Notes: a model not told the origin generated them from the sequence alone. 64,000 nt of DNA from Jeotgalibacillus sp. S-D1 (GCF_004358665.1 NZ_SMZR01000005.1:1-64000); one strand, 5' to 3'. Positions 1 to 10,560 are shown, counted from the first letter of the stretch. Numbers and translations: made by a program.

Positions 1-43
1 CCAGCGTTCGTCCTGAGCCAGGATCAAACTCTCCGTAAAGTGT
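1..43 (-). rRNA. 16S rRNA gene, 5' end only
   Basis: Read on the minus strand, this is the conserved start of bacterial 16S rRNA (the GAGTTTGATCCTGGCTCAG region followed by GACGAACGCTGG). The gene continues past the left edge, so only about 43 bases are present. Transcription runs leftwards, away from ptsG. The mature 5' end is placed near 43 by similarity to Bacillus 16S and is approximate. Confidence 0.97.
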
Positions 44-159
44 TTGATAAAGCTCATTTGTTTCATTTAAAACTTGTATTAACGTTGACGTTTTTGGTTG
101 TTTAGTTTTCAAGGTTCAAGGTGTTTCATTTGGGTGTTGCTCTCTCAAGCGACTAGATC

Positions 160-189
160 ATCTTACCATATAGATTAATAGTTTGTAAA
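160..189 (-). promoter_or_regulatory. rRNA promoter P2 (proximal)
   Basis: Minus strand: -35 TTTACA (184-189), an 18-base spacer and -10 TAAGAT (160-165), about 110 bases before the 16S start. The position fits the proximal promoter of a Bacillus rRNA operon. Assigned from sequence only. Confidence 0.6.
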
Positions 190-359
190 GAACTTTCTTT
201 TAAAAAATAATTGTTTTTGAAAGTCTTAAAAATTCCTTTCTAAAAAACAGAAAACAAAAAAGCCTTAGGTGAACTATTAATTTTATTTGTTCTCCAAAAG
301 AGAACTTTACTAATTTATCACACCTCCATCAGCAGCGTCAATGTTTTGTGAGTGGTTTT

Positions 360-388
360 ATTATAATCTATAATTCTGAATATTGCAA
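360..388 (-). promoter_or_regulatory. rRNA promoter P1 (distal)
   Basis: Minus strand: -35 TTGCAA (383-388), a 17-base spacer and a perfect -10 TATAAT (360-365). It lies about 195 bases upstream of P2 and points to the 16S gene. No gene lies between, so tandem rRNA promoters are the simplest reading. Confidence 0.65.
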
Positions 389-429
389 CAAGTTAATTAG
401 AATTTTTTATTAATTCTTACTATCAATTA

Positions 430-463
430 AAATAAAAAGGAAGCTGACGTATCAGCTTCCTTT
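430..463 (-). terminator. ptsG terminator
   Basis: A 12-base inverted repeat (436-447 with 452-463) has a four-base loop. On the minus strand it is followed by a T-rich run (TTTTTATTTT). It sits directly after the ptsG stop. Confidence 0.9.
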
Positions 464-471
464 GGCTCGTT

Positions 472-2541
472 CTATTTAACTTCGATAATATGATTATCTC
501 CAGCACTGACTTTCTCTTTAACTACAGTTACTTCTTCACCGTTTACTAGGTTTGTAAAAATAATCGGCGTTATAATAGATGGAACTTTTGATTTAATCGC
601 TTCAATATCAACCGTAAGCAATAGATCGCCGGCTTTGATTGTGTCCCCTTCTTTCACATGGGTTTCAAATCCTTCTCCATTCAATTTTACAGTATCAATA
701 CCAAAATGGATTAATATTTCTCGGCCTTTTGACGATTCTATTCCAACTGCATGCTTAGTTGGAGATACATTCACAACTTTACCATCTACAGGGGAGAACA
801 CCTCTCCAGATGTCGGGATAATGGCAAATCCATCCCCCATCATTTTCCCTGAGAAAACCTGGTCCGGAACTTCAGTGATCGGAACAGCTTTTCCATTCAA
901 TGGAGAAATAAAGCTATGAGATGAAGCTGGGTCATTTTTTAATGCCTCTGGTGTTGTTTCTTCTATTTCTTTTTGTACTTCATTGGAAGCATCAACTTTA
1001 ACTGGTCTTGGTGCTTTCCCGTCCATGATATCTTTCATTTGATGTCTCAAGCTATCAGAACGCGGACCAAAGATTGCCTGAATGTTGTTGCCAATTTCCA
1101 ATACGCCAGAAGCGCCAAGTTTCTTTAATTCTTTTTTGTTTACTTGTGACGGTTCATTAACTTGAACCCGAAGTCTTGTAATACAAGCATCAAGGTTTGA
1201 AATATTTGATTCTCCGCCTAAAGCATCCAGGATATCGTAAGGGAGATCCGTTTTTGATGAAGTTCTTGCAGGACCTTCCTCCTCTTCATCTACTTCTCTG
1301 CCTGGAGTTGCCAGGTTGAATTTGCGAATAGCAAATCGGAAACCGAAATAATAGATGACTGCAAATACAAGACCTACAGGAATAACCATCCACCAGTTTG
1401 TTTGGGGATTAAGGACACCGAATAACAGGAAATCGATTAATCCACCTGAGAATGTCATCCCAATTTTCACATCAAGCAAATGCATTGTAAGGAATGACAA
1501 ACCTGCAAATACAGTATGGATCGCAAATAATAGAGGTGCTACAAATAAGAATGCAAATTCAATAGGTTCAGTGATCCCCGTCAGGAATGCTGTTAAAGCT
1601 GCAGAACCCATGATCCCTGCAACAAGCTTTTTCTTTTCTTTTCGTGCTTCGTGATAAATCGCTAAAGCAGCCGCAGGAAGTCCAAACATCATAAATGGAT
1701 ATTTACCTGTCATGAATGTCCCTGCTGTAAGGTTTTGCACACCATCTTTAATTTGTGCATGGAAAATCGAATTATCACCACGGACTGTTTGGCCGGCATC
1801 GTTAACGTAGCTGCCAAACTCGAACCAGAATGGTGTGTAGAAAATATGGTGGAGTCCAAACGGAATTAAAGCCCGTTCAATAACACCAAATATAAAAGCA
1901 GATAAAGCTAGATTAATTCCAAGGAGGCTGTTTGAAAAGTAATTCAAACCACTTTGGATAAACGGCCATACAAACAGCATAACAAGACCAACAAGAACAG
2001 CGGATCCTGCAGTTGCAATCGGGACAAAACGTTTACCTGCAAAAAATCCAAGGTACGTTGGAAGTTCAATATCATAGAAACGATTATACATATAGGCTGC
2101 GAGCGATCCTACTATAATCCCCCCGAACACCCCGGTCTGGAGTGTGGGAATTCCCAGAACGAGCGCATGGGCAGGGTCAACACTGTCCCCGGTCACCATT
2201 CCCAGGTCCAGCTCCAAAGCTGTTCCCATTGTTACATTAAAAATTAAATATCCGACGATGGCCGCCAGACCGGCAACCCCATCTCCTCCTGCAAGGCCAA
2301 TTGCTACCCCTACTGCAAAAAGAAGCGGCAGGTTATCAAATACAATACCACCCGACTCTTCCATGACACTTGCGACCATTTCGATCCATCCTGCAGTTAA
2401 AAACGGCGCAATATTGATTAACGTATCATTTTGCAATGCGTTACCAAATGCCAAAAGCAAACCGGCAGCAGGTAAAATCGCAACAGGAAGCATTAGCGCT
2501 TTACCAATTTTTTGCAAAGAGCCAAAAAGCTTTTTAAACAT
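472..2541 (-). CDS. ptsG: PTS glucose transporter subunit IICBA
   Basis: Glucose-specific phosphotransferase permease that imports glucose and phosphorylates it to glucose-6-phosphate at the membrane. The 689 residues read as IIC (about 1-410, many membrane segments, ITEPIEF motif near 323), IIB (about 430-510, phospho-Cys453 in DACITRLRV) and IIA (about 540-685, phospho-His612 in IHFGIDTV). This is the full length expected for Bacillus PtsG. I chose the ATG at 2541 because AGGAGG lies six bases before it. The frame stays open further upstream, but that stretch is the antiterminator leader. GlcT is encoded immediately upstream, and expression is probably induced by glucose through the RNA switch at 2583-2686. 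ptsH and ptsI do not follow here, unlike in B. subtilis. Confidence 0.95.
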   Translation of the reverse strand: MFKKLFGSLQKIGKALMLPVAILPAAGLLLAFGNALQNDTLINIAPFLTAGWIEMVASVMEESGGIVFDNLPLLFAVGVAIGLAGGDGVAGLAAIVGYLIFNVTMGTALELDLGMVTGDSVDPAHALVLGIPTLQTGVFGGIIVGSLAAYMYNRFYDIELPTYLGFFAGKRFVPIATAGSAVLVGLVMLFVWPFIQSGLNYFSNSLLGINLALSAFIFGVIERALIPFGLHHIFYTPFWFEFGSYVNDAGQTVRGDNSIFHAQIKDGVQNLTAGTFMTGKYPFMMFGLPAAALAIYHEARKEKKKLVAGIMGSAALTAFLTGITEPIEFAFLFVAPLLFAIHTVFAGLSFLTMHLLDVKIGMTFSGGLIDFLLFGVLNPQTNWWMVIPVGLVFAVIYYFGFRFAIRKFNLATPGREVDEEEEGPARTSSKTDLPYDILDALGGESNISNLDACITRLRVQVNEPSQVNKKELKKLGASGVLEIGNNIQAIFGPRSDSLRHQMKDIMDGKAPRPVKVDASNEVQKEIEETTPEALKNDPASSHSFISPLNGKAVPITEVPDQVFSGKMMGDGFAIIPTSGEVFSPVDGKVVNVSPTKHAVGIESSKGREILIHFGIDTVKLNGEGFETHVKEGDTIKAGDLLLTVDIEAIKSKVPSIITPIIFTNLVNGEEVTVVKEKVSAGDNHIIEVK

Positions 2542-2582
2542 ATGAAACCTCCTAGTAAATTTTTTGCTGGTTAAGAACATAC

Positions 2583-2686
2583 AAAAAAGACATGAGTTTA
2601 GAAGATCACAAATCGGACAGGTGTATGGACACTTGTCTTGCACATTGTCATCCTCTTTACTCATGCCTGATCGAATCAGTAACACG
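2583..2686 (-). promoter_or_regulatory. GlcT ribonucleic antiterminator and overlapping terminator in ptsG leader
   Basis: On the minus strand the leader carries a GTTACTGATTCGATCAGG-type antiterminator target (about 2659-2686) running straight into GGCATGAGT. That 9-mer pairs over its whole length with ACTCATGTC (2589-2597), which is followed by six Ts (2583-2588). The antiterminator and terminator therefore share bases and exclude each other, as in the known GlcT/ptsG switch. The terminator loop contains a second hairpin (GACA-A-GTGT with ACAC-C-TGTC). The adjacent glcT gene supports the assignment. Confidence 0.88.
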
Positions 2687-2703
2687 TAAAGAAATACGAA
2701 TTA

Positions 2704-3543
2704 TTATTTCATTTTAGATTGTATTCGCTGCAAATGCATCGTCAGATAGACAGCTTCTGCATCGAAAACAGGTTTTTTAAGTGTTTGCTGCATGATCTTA
2801 ATCAGCTTCCATGAAAGATTATAGCATAACGGATATTCTTCTTTCAACAGCAGTGCAATTTTTTCTGGTTCTTCCACCCGCTCTCCCCGGACAACACGTT
2901 CAACTGTATAGCGAAGATGGCGGACAAGCCGCATGTAGTCAATGCTTTCTCTGTCAATTTCAATATCAAACTGACTTTCGATCAGGTGAATTAACTTTCC
3001 AATCATTTGAGAGTGTGCATTAATTTCATGGACGTTACGATTAACCATTGCGCTGTGAATATGAAGAGCAACGAATCCTATTTCTCCTTCCGGCAGATAA
3101 ATATGAGCCCTGTTATTAATTAACTCCACCACTTCTTTGGCTATTTCGTATTCGTATGGATAAAGAGCTTTTGTTTCCAATAGAAAGGGATTAGAGATCG
3201 CCATGCCACGCATTAAGCGGTTTACAGCAAACACCAGATGATCTGTGAGCGCTACATGAATATGTTCGTTTAATAAGGTTTCTGTTCTCTCGCGAATTAA
3301 TTCAATGGAGGAAATTATTATTTTCAACAGGTCTTCCTCTACATGGGGAAGCAGTTTTTTAAATTGTTCCTGCTCAGATTGATCGCGCAGGACAAAAAGC
3401 TTTTCAACTTCAGACTGTTTGATGATGCTTTCGGTCTGCCGTTTAAAGCCAATTCCCTTGCCAATCAGAACGACTTCCTTCCGGCTGTCATCCTGGGCGA
3501 TTAGTACATTATTATTTAAAATCTTTTTTATTTTAAAAGCCAT
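2704..3543 (-). CDS. glcT: PRD-type transcription antiterminator of ptsG
   Basis: The 279-residue protein is of the BglG/SacY/GlcT family. An N-terminal RNA-binding domain (about 1-60) is followed by two PTS regulation domains with conserved histidines (HIHVALTDH near 93-101; FVALHIHS near 155-162; RHLRYTVERV near 208). In the family, the PTS phosphorylates the PRDs in the absence of glucose and blocks RNA binding. The gene ends 160 bases before ptsG, and its target lies in that gap. The start at 3543 has a modest GGGGATG ribosome site. It is intact and of usual length. Confidence 0.93.
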   Translation of the reverse strand: MAFKIKKILNNNVLIAQDDSRKEVVLIGKGIGFKRQTESIIKQSEVEKLFVLRDQSEQEQFKKLLPHVEEDLLKIIISSIELIRERTETLLNEHIHVALTDHLVFAVNRLMRGMAISNPFLLETKALYPYEYEIAKEVVELINNRAHIYLPEGEIGFVALHIHSAMVNRNVHEINAHSQMIGKLIHLIESQFDIEIDRESIDYMRLVRHLRYTVERVVRGERVEEPEKIALLLKEEYPLCYNLSWKLIKIMQQTLKKPVFDAEAVYLTMHLQRIQSKMK

Positions 3544-3591
3544 TTATATGTCACATCCCCATTAGGTTAGGGTAAAGAGATTTTCAATCGA

Positions 3592-3623
3592 AAAAAGAAG
3601 CCATGCTGCATGGCTTCTTTTTA
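3592..3623 (-). terminator. pbuG terminator
   Basis: A perfect inverted repeat (AAGAAGCCATG with CATGGCTTCTT) is followed on the minus strand by TTTTTT. It lies just after the permease stop. Confidence 0.9.
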
Positions 3624-3629
3624 AGCTTA

Positions 3630-4964
3630 TTATGAAAGGAATATGAAGTAAAGGATAAAGATTATAAATAATCCATACATAATTGGATGAATTTGTTTCC
3701 CTTTGCCGCTTACCAGCATTGTAATTGGATAGAAAATAAAACCAATTGCGATTCCTGTCGCGATGCTGTAAGAAAGGGGCATTGCAATGATCGTCAGAAA
3801 TGCCGGTACGGCGATTTCGAAACGAGTCCAGTCAATTTTACCAAGAGCGGAGACCATCAGCACACCTACAATGATGAGCGCTGGTGCCGTTACAGCACTG
3901 GTTATCACTTCAAGTAACGGGAAAAAGAAAATGGATAAAATAAAAAATCCGGCCGTTACAACTGATGCAAACCCTGATCTCGCCCCTGCTGCTACACCAG
4001 ATGACGATTCAATATATGAAGTCGTTGTAGATGTGCCCAGTATAGCACCAAAAACAGTGGCAGTGGAATCCGCAAAAAGTGCGCGGCTTGCACGAGGAAG
4101 TTTATTTTCCTTCATGAGCCCGGCTTGATTGGCTACTGCGACCAGTGTGCCTGCCGTATCAAAAAAGTCTACAAAAAGAAAAGTCAGAACCACTACTAAT
4201 AGCTGCAAGGTAAACAATTCACCCGGGCTGTTGAAAATTGGTCCGAGTGCAGCACCGAATGTAGGAGCAAGACTTGGGGCCGGCTCAACAATGCCGCTTG
4301 GTGTCTGAATAAGACCTACGATCATTCCCACAACCGCTGTGATAACAATACCAAAGAAAATGCCGCCTTTAATTTTTCTGGTCATAAAGATAACAGTAAT
4401 AAAGATACCAAAAATAGCAAGAAGCGTGTTTCCTTGAGTAAGGTCACCCAAAGCAACCATAGTATTTGGGTCAGGAACAATAATACCGGCATTTTGGAAA
4501 CCAATGAATGTAATGAATAACCCAATTCCAGCTCCGACAGCAAATTTAAGCTCAGGCGGGATCGAATTAATAATTTTTTCACGAATCCCGGTCAGCGTTA
4601 ATAGCATAAATATAATTCCAGAGAATAGCACGCCAGTTAAAGCAGTCTGCCATGGGATACCTTGTGTTAATACTACTGAATAAGCAAAAAATGCATTAAG
4701 TCCCATTCCAGGTGCAAGGGCTATTGGGTACTTGGCAATAACGCCCATCGCAAGGGATCCAATTGCAGCTGCGAGTGCCGTGGCAACAAATACAGCTCCA
4801 TAATCCATGCGCAATGCATCCGGTAACCCTTCAACATCCATAAGTGTCAGCGTAATCGGATTAACGACTAATATATACGCCATCGCAAGAAAGGTGGTTA
4901 GTCCTCCAATAAACTCCCGGCGATAATTCGTTCCTAACTCCTCAAACTGAAAATACTTCTTCAT
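3630..4964 (-). CDS. pbuG: guanine/hypoxanthine permease (NCS2, AzgA type)
   Basis: The 444-residue polytopic membrane protein has the NCS2/AzgA hallmarks: a GGLTTFLAMAYILVVNP opening, the GMGLNAFFAYSVV segment, and a DFFDTAGTLVAVA stretch. It imports hypoxanthine and guanine. The ATG at 4964 was chosen because GGAGGG lies seven bases upstream; the frame extends to a TTG at 4979, but that would place the ribosome site inside the gene. The leader carries a guanine-class riboswitch and terminator, so purine excess should stop transcription. Linkage to guaA matches B. subtilis. Confidence 0.93.
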   Translation of the reverse strand: MKKYFQFEELGTNYRREFIGGLTTFLAMAYILVVNPITLTLMDVEGLPDALRMDYGAVFVATALAAAIGSLAMGVIAKYPIALAPGMGLNAFFAYSVVLTQGIPWQTALTGVLFSGIIFMLLTLTGIREKIINSIPPELKFAVGAGIGLFITFIGFQNAGIIVPDPNTMVALGDLTQGNTLLAIFGIFITVIFMTRKIKGGIFFGIVITAVVGMIVGLIQTPSGIVEPAPSLAPTFGAALGPIFNSPGELFTLQLLVVVLTFLFVDFFDTAGTLVAVANQAGLMKENKLPRASRALFADSTATVFGAILGTSTTTSYIESSSGVAAGARSGFASVVTAGFFILSIFFFPLLEVITSAVTAPALIIVGVLMVSALGKIDWTRFEIAVPAFLTIIAMPLSYSIATGIAIGFIFYPITMLVSGKGKQIHPIMYGLFIIFILYFIFLS

Positions 4965-5002
4965 TTTCTTTCCCTCCAAAGTTTGTTCCTGCCGTATAAC
5001 AA

Positions 5003-5036
5003 GAAAAAGCCTCTAAACGAAGTGTCGTTTAGAGGC
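5003..5036 (-). terminator. riboswitch-controlled terminator of pbuG
   Basis: An 11-base inverted repeat (CCTCTAAACGA with TCGTTTAGAGG) is followed by CTTTTTCTTG on the minus strand. It sits between the aptamer and the pbuG ribosome site, so it is the likely expression platform. Confidence 0.88.
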
Positions 5037-5104
5037 TGACTGTGTCGATAAGAAGGTTACAACCATGCATTAATGAAAAACATGCTGGTTCAACTGATTC
5101 AATA

Positions 5105-5170
5105 CCTCGTAGTCAAGCCATTTACGGTGGCTTGGTAGAAACTTTCGGGCCCTATTCCCGATGTTATACG
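5105..5170 (-). promoter_or_regulatory. purine riboswitch (guanine class) of pbuG
   Basis: Minus strand: the aptamer shows the conserved purine-riboswitch core (GTTTCTACC, then ACCGTAAA, then TTGACTACG). The base before TA in GACTACG is C, which marks guanine/hypoxanthine rather than adenine specificity. A promoter lies just upstream and a terminator downstream. Confidence 0.95.
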
Positions 5171-5196
5171 ACAATTGCTATTCAATTTATACATAC

Positions 5197-5225
5197 ATTG
5201 TAGCAATAGTATTTTCAGAGGTCAA
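5197..5225 (-). promoter_or_regulatory. sigma-A promoter of pbuG
   Basis: Minus strand: -35 TTGACC (5220-5225), a 17-base spacer and -10 TACAAT (5197-5202), about 30 bases before the aptamer. Close to the vegetative consensus. Confidence 0.8.
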
Positions 5226-5259
5226 CAGAAAAACCGAACAATATCTATGGTTTTTTCTG
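5226..5259 (-). terminator. probable guaA terminator
   Basis: The inverted repeat CAGAAAAAACC / GGTTTTTCTG follows the guaA stop by about 12 bases. The stem is A/T rich and the T-run lies within it, so it is weaker than the others here. It abuts the pbuG -35 box. Confidence 0.55.
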
Positions 5260-5270
5260 TTAATATTCGC

Positions 5271-6824
5271 CTATTCCCACTCGATTGTGGAAGGTGGCTT
5301 GCTCGTAACGTCATACAGGACGCGGTTAATTGAATTAACTTCATTAACCAGGCGTACTGAGATTTTCTCCAGCACATCCCATGGAATGCGCGCCCAGTCT
5401 GAAGTCATCCCGTCAATTGATGTAACAGCACGTATGCCGATTGCATAGTCATACGTACGCGCATCGCCCATGACTCCCACACTGCGGATATCAGGCAATA
5501 CCGTGAAGTACTGCCAGATGTCACGATCAAGGCCAGCCTTTTTAATTTCTTCTCTTAAAATCCAGTCGGATTCACGAACAATTTCAAGCTTTTCGTCAGT
5601 GATTTCGCCCAAAACGCGAATTCCAAGACCCGGACCAGGGAAAGGCTGACGCCAAACGATGTCATCCGGAATCCCAAGCTCGCTGCCCAAAGCACGTACT
5701 TCGTCTTTAAATAGCGTGTTTAGTGGTTCAATCAATTTAAATTCCATATCTTCAGGCAGGCCGCCCACGTTATGGTGAGATTTGATTGTTTGAGCTGTAG
5801 CTGTTCCGCTTTCAATGATATCAGTGTAAAGCGTACCCTGTGCAAGGAAATCGAAGCCCTCAAGTTTTTTCGCTTCATCATCAAACACGTAAATAAATTC
5901 ATTTCCAATGATCTTACGTTTTTGTTCAGGATCGGAAATGCCTTTTAACTTAGATAGGAAGCGGTCCTGTGCATCGATTTTAATCACATTCATATTGAAG
6001 CCTTCAGAAAATGTCTTCATCACGCTGTCAGCTTCCCCTTTACGAAGAAGGCCGTGGTCGACAAACATACAGGTCAGTTGATCACCGATTGCTTTATGAA
6101 TTAAAACAGCAACGACAGAAGAGTCAACTCCGCCGCTTAAGGCACATAGGACTTTGCGGTCGCCGACTTCCTGACGGATTTTTTCCATTTCAATTTCAAT
6201 GAAGTTTTCCATGGACCATTCACCTTTACAGCCACAAACACCAAAAACAAAGTTTTTAAGCATTTCATTGCCGTGCACCGAATGACGCACTTCAGGGTGG
6301 AATTGAACAGCGTATAATTTCTGCTCTACATTGCTGATTGCAGCAATTGGACAAGATGGATTTGTTGCGACTACTTCAAACGATTCAGGAGCTTCAATAA
6401 CATGATCGCCATGACTCATCCAAACAGTCTGAGTGGTTGGCAAATCTTGAAACATCCCTACTGCTTCCTGGATTTGAATATCGGCTTTGCCGTATTCACG
6501 GTTTCTTGCGCGTTCCACTTTTCCTCCAAAATGCATGGTCATAAGCTGCATACCATAGCAAATGCCAAGCACCGGGATGCCTAAATCGAAAATACGCTCA
6601 TCCGCACGGAATGAGTTTTCATCGTACACTGAGTTGGGGCCGCCGGAGAAAATAATTCCTGTTGGCTTTAACTTCTTAATTTCCTCTACTGTTATAGTGT
6701 GTGGATGAAGTTCACTATAAACGCCAAATTCACGAATACGGCGCGTAATCAATTGATTATATTGACTACCAAAGTCCAATACAATAATTTTTTCCTGATC
6801 GAGCATTTCTTCCTTACCTAGCAT
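5271..6824 (-). CDS. guaA: GMP synthase (glutamine-hydrolysing)
   Basis: Converts XMP to GMP with ATP and glutamine. The 517 residues hold a class I glutamine amidotransferase domain (about 1-200, nucleophile Cys in GICYGMQLM, His in FHPEV) and an ATP pyrophosphatase domain (P-loop ALSGGVDSS) with the C-terminal dimerisation part ending PPSTIEWE. The length matches the family. The ATG at 6824 has GAGGTG five bases upstream; a second in-frame ATG at residue 7 is possible. A guanine-class riboswitch lies in the leader, so end-product repression is expected. Confidence 0.97.
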   Translation of the reverse strand: MLGKEEMLDQEKIIVLDFGSQYNQLITRRIREFGVYSELHPHTITVEEIKKLKPTGIIFSGGPNSVYDENSFRADERIFDLGIPVLGICYGMQLMTMHFGGKVERARNREYGKADIQIQEAVGMFQDLPTTQTVWMSHGDHVIEAPESFEVVATNPSCPIAAISNVEQKLYAVQFHPEVRHSVHGNEMLKNFVFGVCGCKGEWSMENFIEIEMEKIRQEVGDRKVLCALSGGVDSSVVAVLIHKAIGDQLTCMFVDHGLLRKGEADSVMKTFSEGFNMNVIKIDAQDRFLSKLKGISDPEQKRKIIGNEFIYVFDDEAKKLEGFDFLAQGTLYTDIIESGTATAQTIKSHHNVGGLPEDMEFKLIEPLNTLFKDEVRALGSELGIPDDIVWRQPFPGPGLGIRVLGEITDEKLEIVRESDWILREEIKKAGLDRDIWQYFTVLPDIRSVGVMGDARTYDYAIGIRAVTSIDGMTSDWARIPWDVLEKISVRLVNEVNSINRVLYDVTSKPPSTIEWE

Positions 6825-6871
6825 GGTGTCACCTCATACGTTCATATTTTACAGCTGATACACAAAAATAG

Positions 6872-6923
6872 AAAAAGAACGCAAATCTAGCAAAGAGTTA
6901 TTACTCTTTCCCTTCAAGCGTTC
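6872..6923 (-). terminator. riboswitch-controlled terminator of guaA
   Basis: Minus strand: GAACGC pairs with GCGTTC, with an inner GGGAAAGAGT/ACTCTTT stem, followed by TTTTTC. It lies between the purine aptamer and guaA, the expected place for the expression platform. Confidence 0.82.
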
Positions 6924-6995
6924 CAGTGTTCTAAATTAAGGTGATCTTTATAACAGCAAACTGTCATCCATACGACAATCAGCCGAAAAAGACCA

Positions 6996-7066
6996 CCTCC
7001 ATAGTCAAATCATTTACGGTGATTTGGTAGAAACATTCGAACCATATTTTCGAACATATATGAAGG
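6996..7066 (-). promoter_or_regulatory. purine riboswitch (guanine class) of guaA
   Basis: Minus strand: P1 CCTTCATA pairs with TATGGAGG. The conserved core includes ATGTTTCTACC, ACCGTAAA and TTGACTATGG. C at the ligand-reading position (GACTATG) indicates guanine/hypoxanthine. This is the second such aptamer within 2 kb. Confidence 0.95.
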
Positions 7067-7095
7067 GGTATATTGTGTATTTATTAATTTAAATC

Positions 7096-7124
7096 ATTTT
7101 AACGCCTGTTAACACGCGGGTCAA
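7096..7124 (-). promoter_or_regulatory. sigma-A promoter of guaA
   Basis: Minus strand: -35 TTGACC (7119-7124), a 17-base spacer and -10 TAAAAT (7096-7101). The -35 box overlaps the end of yebA. The spacer holds the inverted repeat TTAAC-GCCT-GTTAA (7099-7112), of unknown meaning. Confidence 0.78.
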
Positions 7125-9343
7125 CCGGTTGTACGTTTAATTAAATTTTCCCACAATTCGCGCATATCCCGCCATTGCGGTTCTTTCTTGTCCTGTCTGT
7201 AGACAATTCGCTCATATTGCGCAGTAAGTTTGCTCATTTCTTTCGTGCTGAAAAAACGGTCTACTTCCCTGGCATAGGCGCTTAATGTCTGTGTTTCATC
7301 TCTTTTCAGCCCGTATCGATCCAGCTGTTTAAGCAGCGACAAATATGCTTTAGTAAAGATTTGATCATCTTTTTTGATGCCATAATATAAAATCAGCACC
7401 CTCGGAAGCCAGCGAAACCGAATACGGTAGAGAACGAACGCAGCAAGAGCAAGAATCAGTCCTGCTACTAAGAAAGCCAGTTTATTTTCGGAAACAAACG
7501 CTTTAATATCTTCCCAGCTTTGACCAAAGGTAAAGCCTTGTTCATCAGAGCCTGTCCCCAGTGTCGGATCTTCTTCTTCCATCGGTTCCGGAGTTTCAGG
7601 TGACTCCTGTTCTTCCTCTTCAGCAGCTTCCTCAGTCTCTGTGTCTGACTCTGTATCGATATCGTAGTTAACTGATACATTATTAGTGAATCCCACAGTT
7701 GGCTCAAACGGAACCCAGCCTATGGAAGGAAAGAACACTTCAACCCATGAATGTGCATTATTATTTGTCACTTCGTATTCATTTTGCCCATCGGATTGCC
7801 CAGTTAATTCGCCTTCTGTGTATCCTTTAACCCATCTGGCCGGAATATCAGCAGCACGAAGCAGCACAACCATTGAAGTCGAGAAATTATCACAATAACC
7901 TCTTTGTGACTCAAATAAAAATTGATCTACGTAATCCTCCCGGCTTCCCGGCACAGGTATGTCCTCCTGATCGTATACAAAGCCATTTTGGGAAAAGTAG
8001 CTTTCAACTGCCGTCGCTTTATCATACCAATTATCTTCACTTTCAGTAATTTCAACTGCTAAATCCCTGACCCTCTGCGGTAGCTCCTCAGGCAGCTGAA
8101 GGAACTGGTCAAGCTCACCGGTTCCTTCAAAATCCCCGAGCCCGGTCGTTTCCCGCAGGGCTGTCAGACTGTAGTCCGGTTCCCTGAAGGTCCATTCATA
8201 TTCCGATAATTCCGCGCGCTCGTTTCCGTTATAAGAGGTGATTTTTTCATTAGCAGCATCTAAAACAAAACGATCAGCATCTCCTTCTTCTAAGAGAATG
8301 GGATTATAGGGATACACTATATGACTATATTTCAAATTGATATCAAATGTAGCGGTCACCGAGTCTGATTCTTCACTAATGCGGGAAAGGGACAGCGGTA
8401 TTTGTTCACCCACGGAAAATTCCGCCCCTTCACCTGTAGGAGTGCGTGCATTCTCCCACCCCTTGCCTGTATATAAATCTTTTGTTTCAATGCGCCAGTA
8501 TTGAGCGTCATTGGTCACAACATCAAACACTTTCGTGTCATCACCTACGAAGGATCCACCAAGTGCTGTATCATCGACACCATATCCCAGCCGGTTAACT
8601 CCGCCTGGCCCTGAACCAGCCCCGTCAGAAAAAGATTGAATATAGGGCACGGGATCAGGCCAGATTGGATCCGCTTTTGGTGCAGCATAGGCGACAGCCG
8701 AGCTGAATATCACCATGGCAACAAGGGGAATCATCCATTTTTGATATTGATTCATCGATTGTTTTAAACGTTCCTGATCAAGAATTCTTTGAAAAGTCAG
8801 AAGACCCATTAATAAAAAGCCTATCAAAATAATTCTGATAACTGCAGCATTACCGTTATATGGGCTGAAGGTATCCAGCAGTGCTACATAAATGACGGTA
8901 AAAACATAAAACAAAAATAGCTGTTTACGGACAGAAATCCAATAATGAAGTAAATAAGTGCCCAGCCACAGCAAAACGAAAAACAAAAAGCTTCGGTATA
9001 TGTTACTCACCGCGTTCCAATCCTGCTGAACCGTAAGAATCAGACCCTCCCATAAAGAGAGTACTGTTTCAGGCAGCCAGGTTCCCACTTCGAGAATGCT
9101 TGTATTAAAGTACAAACTCTGCAGAGTAACAGCAATAAATAGTATTTTGATTGCTCCGGATATTCGCCAATCAACCTCAAAAAAATAAAAGAGCAGAGAC
9201 AAACCCGCAAATGCAACGAACAAATGGAGGTAGCTGGTTTCGGTAACCTGGTTAATTGGCCGAATCCATTCCCAGAGAAGAAGAAAGCTTAACAAGTAAA
9301 GAATGAAAAACGTCGCTTTATGCCACCCAAATTTCATGGTCAC
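7121..9343 (-). CDS. yebA: membrane transglutaminase-like protein (YebA/TgpA type)
   Basis: The roughly 740-residue protein has an N-terminal block of membrane segments (about 1-220), an extracytoplasmic region, a transglutaminase core with the Cys-His-Asp triad (Cys in RGYCDNFST, His in [14 protein letters not shown]), an acidic linker rich in E/P, one more membrane segment ([18 protein letters not shown]) and a cytoplasmic tail. The GTG at 9343 overlaps the upstream stop by four bases (GTGA) and has GGAGGTG eight bases before it; an ATG two codons later is the alternative. It is encoded with yeaD and yeaC as in B. subtilis. Its substrate is unknown; a role in cell-surface processing is inferred. 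Confidence 0.88.
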   Translation of the reverse strand: MTMKFGWHKATFFILYLLSFLLLWEWIRPINQVTETSYLHLFVAFAGLSLLFYFFEVDWRISGAIKILFIAVTLQSLYFNTSILEVGTWLPETVLSLWEGLILTVQQDWNAVSNIYRSFLFFVLLWLGTYLLHYWISVRKQLFLFYVFTVIYVALLDTFSPYNGNAAVIRIILIGFLLMGLLTFQRILDQERLKQSMNQYQKWMIPLVAMVIFSSAVAYAAPKADPIWPDPVPYIQSFSDGAGSGPGGVNRLGYGVDDTALGGSFVGDDTKVFDVVTNDAQYWRIETKDLYTGKGWENARTPTGEGAEFSVGEQIPLSLSRISEESDSVTATFDINLKYSHIVYPYNPILLEEGDADRFVLDAANEKITSYNGNERAELSEYEWTFREPDYSLTALRETTGLGDFEGTGELDQFLQLPEELPQRVRDLAVEITESEDNWYDKATAVESYFSQNGFVYDQEDIPVPGSREDYVDQFLFESQRGYCDNFSTSMVVLLRAADIPARWVKGYTEGELTGQSDGQNEYEVTNNNAHSWVEVFFPSIGWVPFEPTVGFTNNVSVNYDIDTESDTETEEAAEEEEQESPETPEPMEEEDPTLGTGSDEQGFTFGQSWEDIKAFVSENKLAFLVAGLILALAAFVLYRIRFRWLPRVLILYYGIKKDDQIFTKAYLSLLKQLDRYGLKRDETQTLSAYAREVDRFFSTKEMSKLTAQYERIVYRQDKKEPQWRDMRELWENLIKRTTG

Positions 9344-10560
9344 GCCTGCTTCACCTCCGAGAATACATTCGCAAAATGTCCTGTATGACACTCTTTAACC
9401 CAAAGCCCTTTTGAAGTTGCCAATGCTTTTAATTGCTGTTCATCACTATTTACAGCGCCAATCGTTCCCTTTATCAAGAAAATCGCAACGGTGCCGTTTC
9501 CCTTTCCCTGCTCATAAAGCTGTTCGATTAATTCTCTTGTGAGCTTGGAAGTGACAACCAATAAGGCTGCCGCCTGAACCAGATAGGTGCCTTCCTGATG
9601 GATGAATTCTTCAAATGGCTGTCTGCTATCCGGCTGAACTTTCGCAAGCTCGTAATTGATTTGCCTTTGATGATGTTCCCCGCTTCTGACAGGTATCCGC
9701 TGAGTCGTCTGCCCTGATGAAATAAATCCTGCCTGGGCGCCTTTTTTTAATACAGCCCGCGTCAATGAGGCAGTGAATGTCACCATTTCTTCAAATAACT
9801 GCGTAGGAGATCGATCCAAAAGAATGCTGACATCATGAGATTTTTTTTCCTCAAATTCTTTTGTCATTAAATTATTTGTGCGAGCAAAGGATTTCCAATG
9901 AATCCATGAAACCCGATCACCCGACTGGTACTCTCTTAAACCGGTGGCCATAGTGGAGTCACGTTGAATATTTACCTCTGCTGAAGCTACACCCTGATCA
10001 AACCTGACATTTAATGGCTGATAATTCATCGGAACAAAAGAAGGATAAACCAGCATAGAGTCCTGTTCTTCCAGTTTCCTTGTTTTTTGAAAAAGACCTA
10101 AAAAATCACCCGTTTTTAATTCAGTGCCAGTAAAAATGTGCTCCCCCCGCGGCAGGTTTTCAATTTCATACTGCAATGTAATAGTCCGTCTGAACCAGGG
10201 ATTAATCATCTTTTTCACTTGAGAGATTTTAGTGGAAGAAAAAATACTGTTAGAAACTTGATCTTCTATCACGAGGTAAAATAAGGGAAAAGGATATTTT
10301 CTGGTAAGATGAATGGTAATTGCCACATGTGAACCGGCTTTCAGCTCGTCCGACTGTATTTCCCTGGACACGCTAAAATCCGACAACGGATAGGCCATTA
10401 CAAGCAACGAATACAATGCGAAGGGCAAAAAGCTGTAAAATAAAAACCAGCTGACAAACCCACCTTGAAACATGGCAAAAGAAAAGGTACCAGCCAGCAA
10501 TATAACCAGCAGCAGTGTTTTACTTATTTCCTGGAGCCCATGCCAAATTTTTTTCATCAT
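9340..10560 (-). CDS. yeaD: DUF58 domain protein (YeaD type)
   Basis: The 406-residue protein has two N-terminal membrane segments (about 15-60) and a cytoplasmic DUF58 domain, recognised by the signature [20 protein letters not shown] near residue 205-225. It has a vWA-like tail ([11 protein letters not shown]). DUF58 proteins occur with MoxR ATPases and transglutaminases, probably as one complex, and this trio shows that order. The start overlaps the yeaC stop by one base (TAATG). The biochemical function is unknown. Confidence 0.87.
   Translation of the reverse strand: MMKKIWHGLQEISKTLLLVILLAGTFSFAMFQGGFVSWFLFYSFLPFALYSLLVMAYPLSDFSVSREIQSDELKAGSHVAITIHLTRKYPFPLFYLVIEDQVSNSIFSSTKISQVKKMINPWFRRTITLQYEIENLPRGEHIFTGTELKTGDFLGLFQKTRKLEEQDSMLVYPSFVPMNYQPLNVRFDQGVASAEVNIQRDSTMATGLREYQSGDRVSWIHWKSFARTNNLMTKEFEEKKSHDVSILLDRSPTQLFEEMVTFTASLTRAVLKKGAQAGFISSGQTTQRIPVRSGEHHQRQINYELAKVQPDSRQPFEEFIHQEGTYLVQAAALLVVTSKLTRELIEQLYEQGKGNGTVAIFLIKGTIGAVNSDEQQLKALATSKGLWVKECHTGHFANVFSEVKQA

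Larger units (their letters stand above)
44..429. other. rRNA leader and promoter region, no gene
   Basis: This AT-rich stretch lies between the 16S start and the ptsG terminator. It holds the two rRNA promoters and the leader, including a hairpin-prone GTTTTCAAGG/CCTTGAA stretch near 105-120. No coding signal was seen on either strand. Confidence 0.7.

Noticed and set aside
2542-2685. N-terminal extension of ptsG into the leader
   Set aside because: The stretch is the GlcT antiterminator/terminator, and AGGAGG precedes the internal ATG at 2541.
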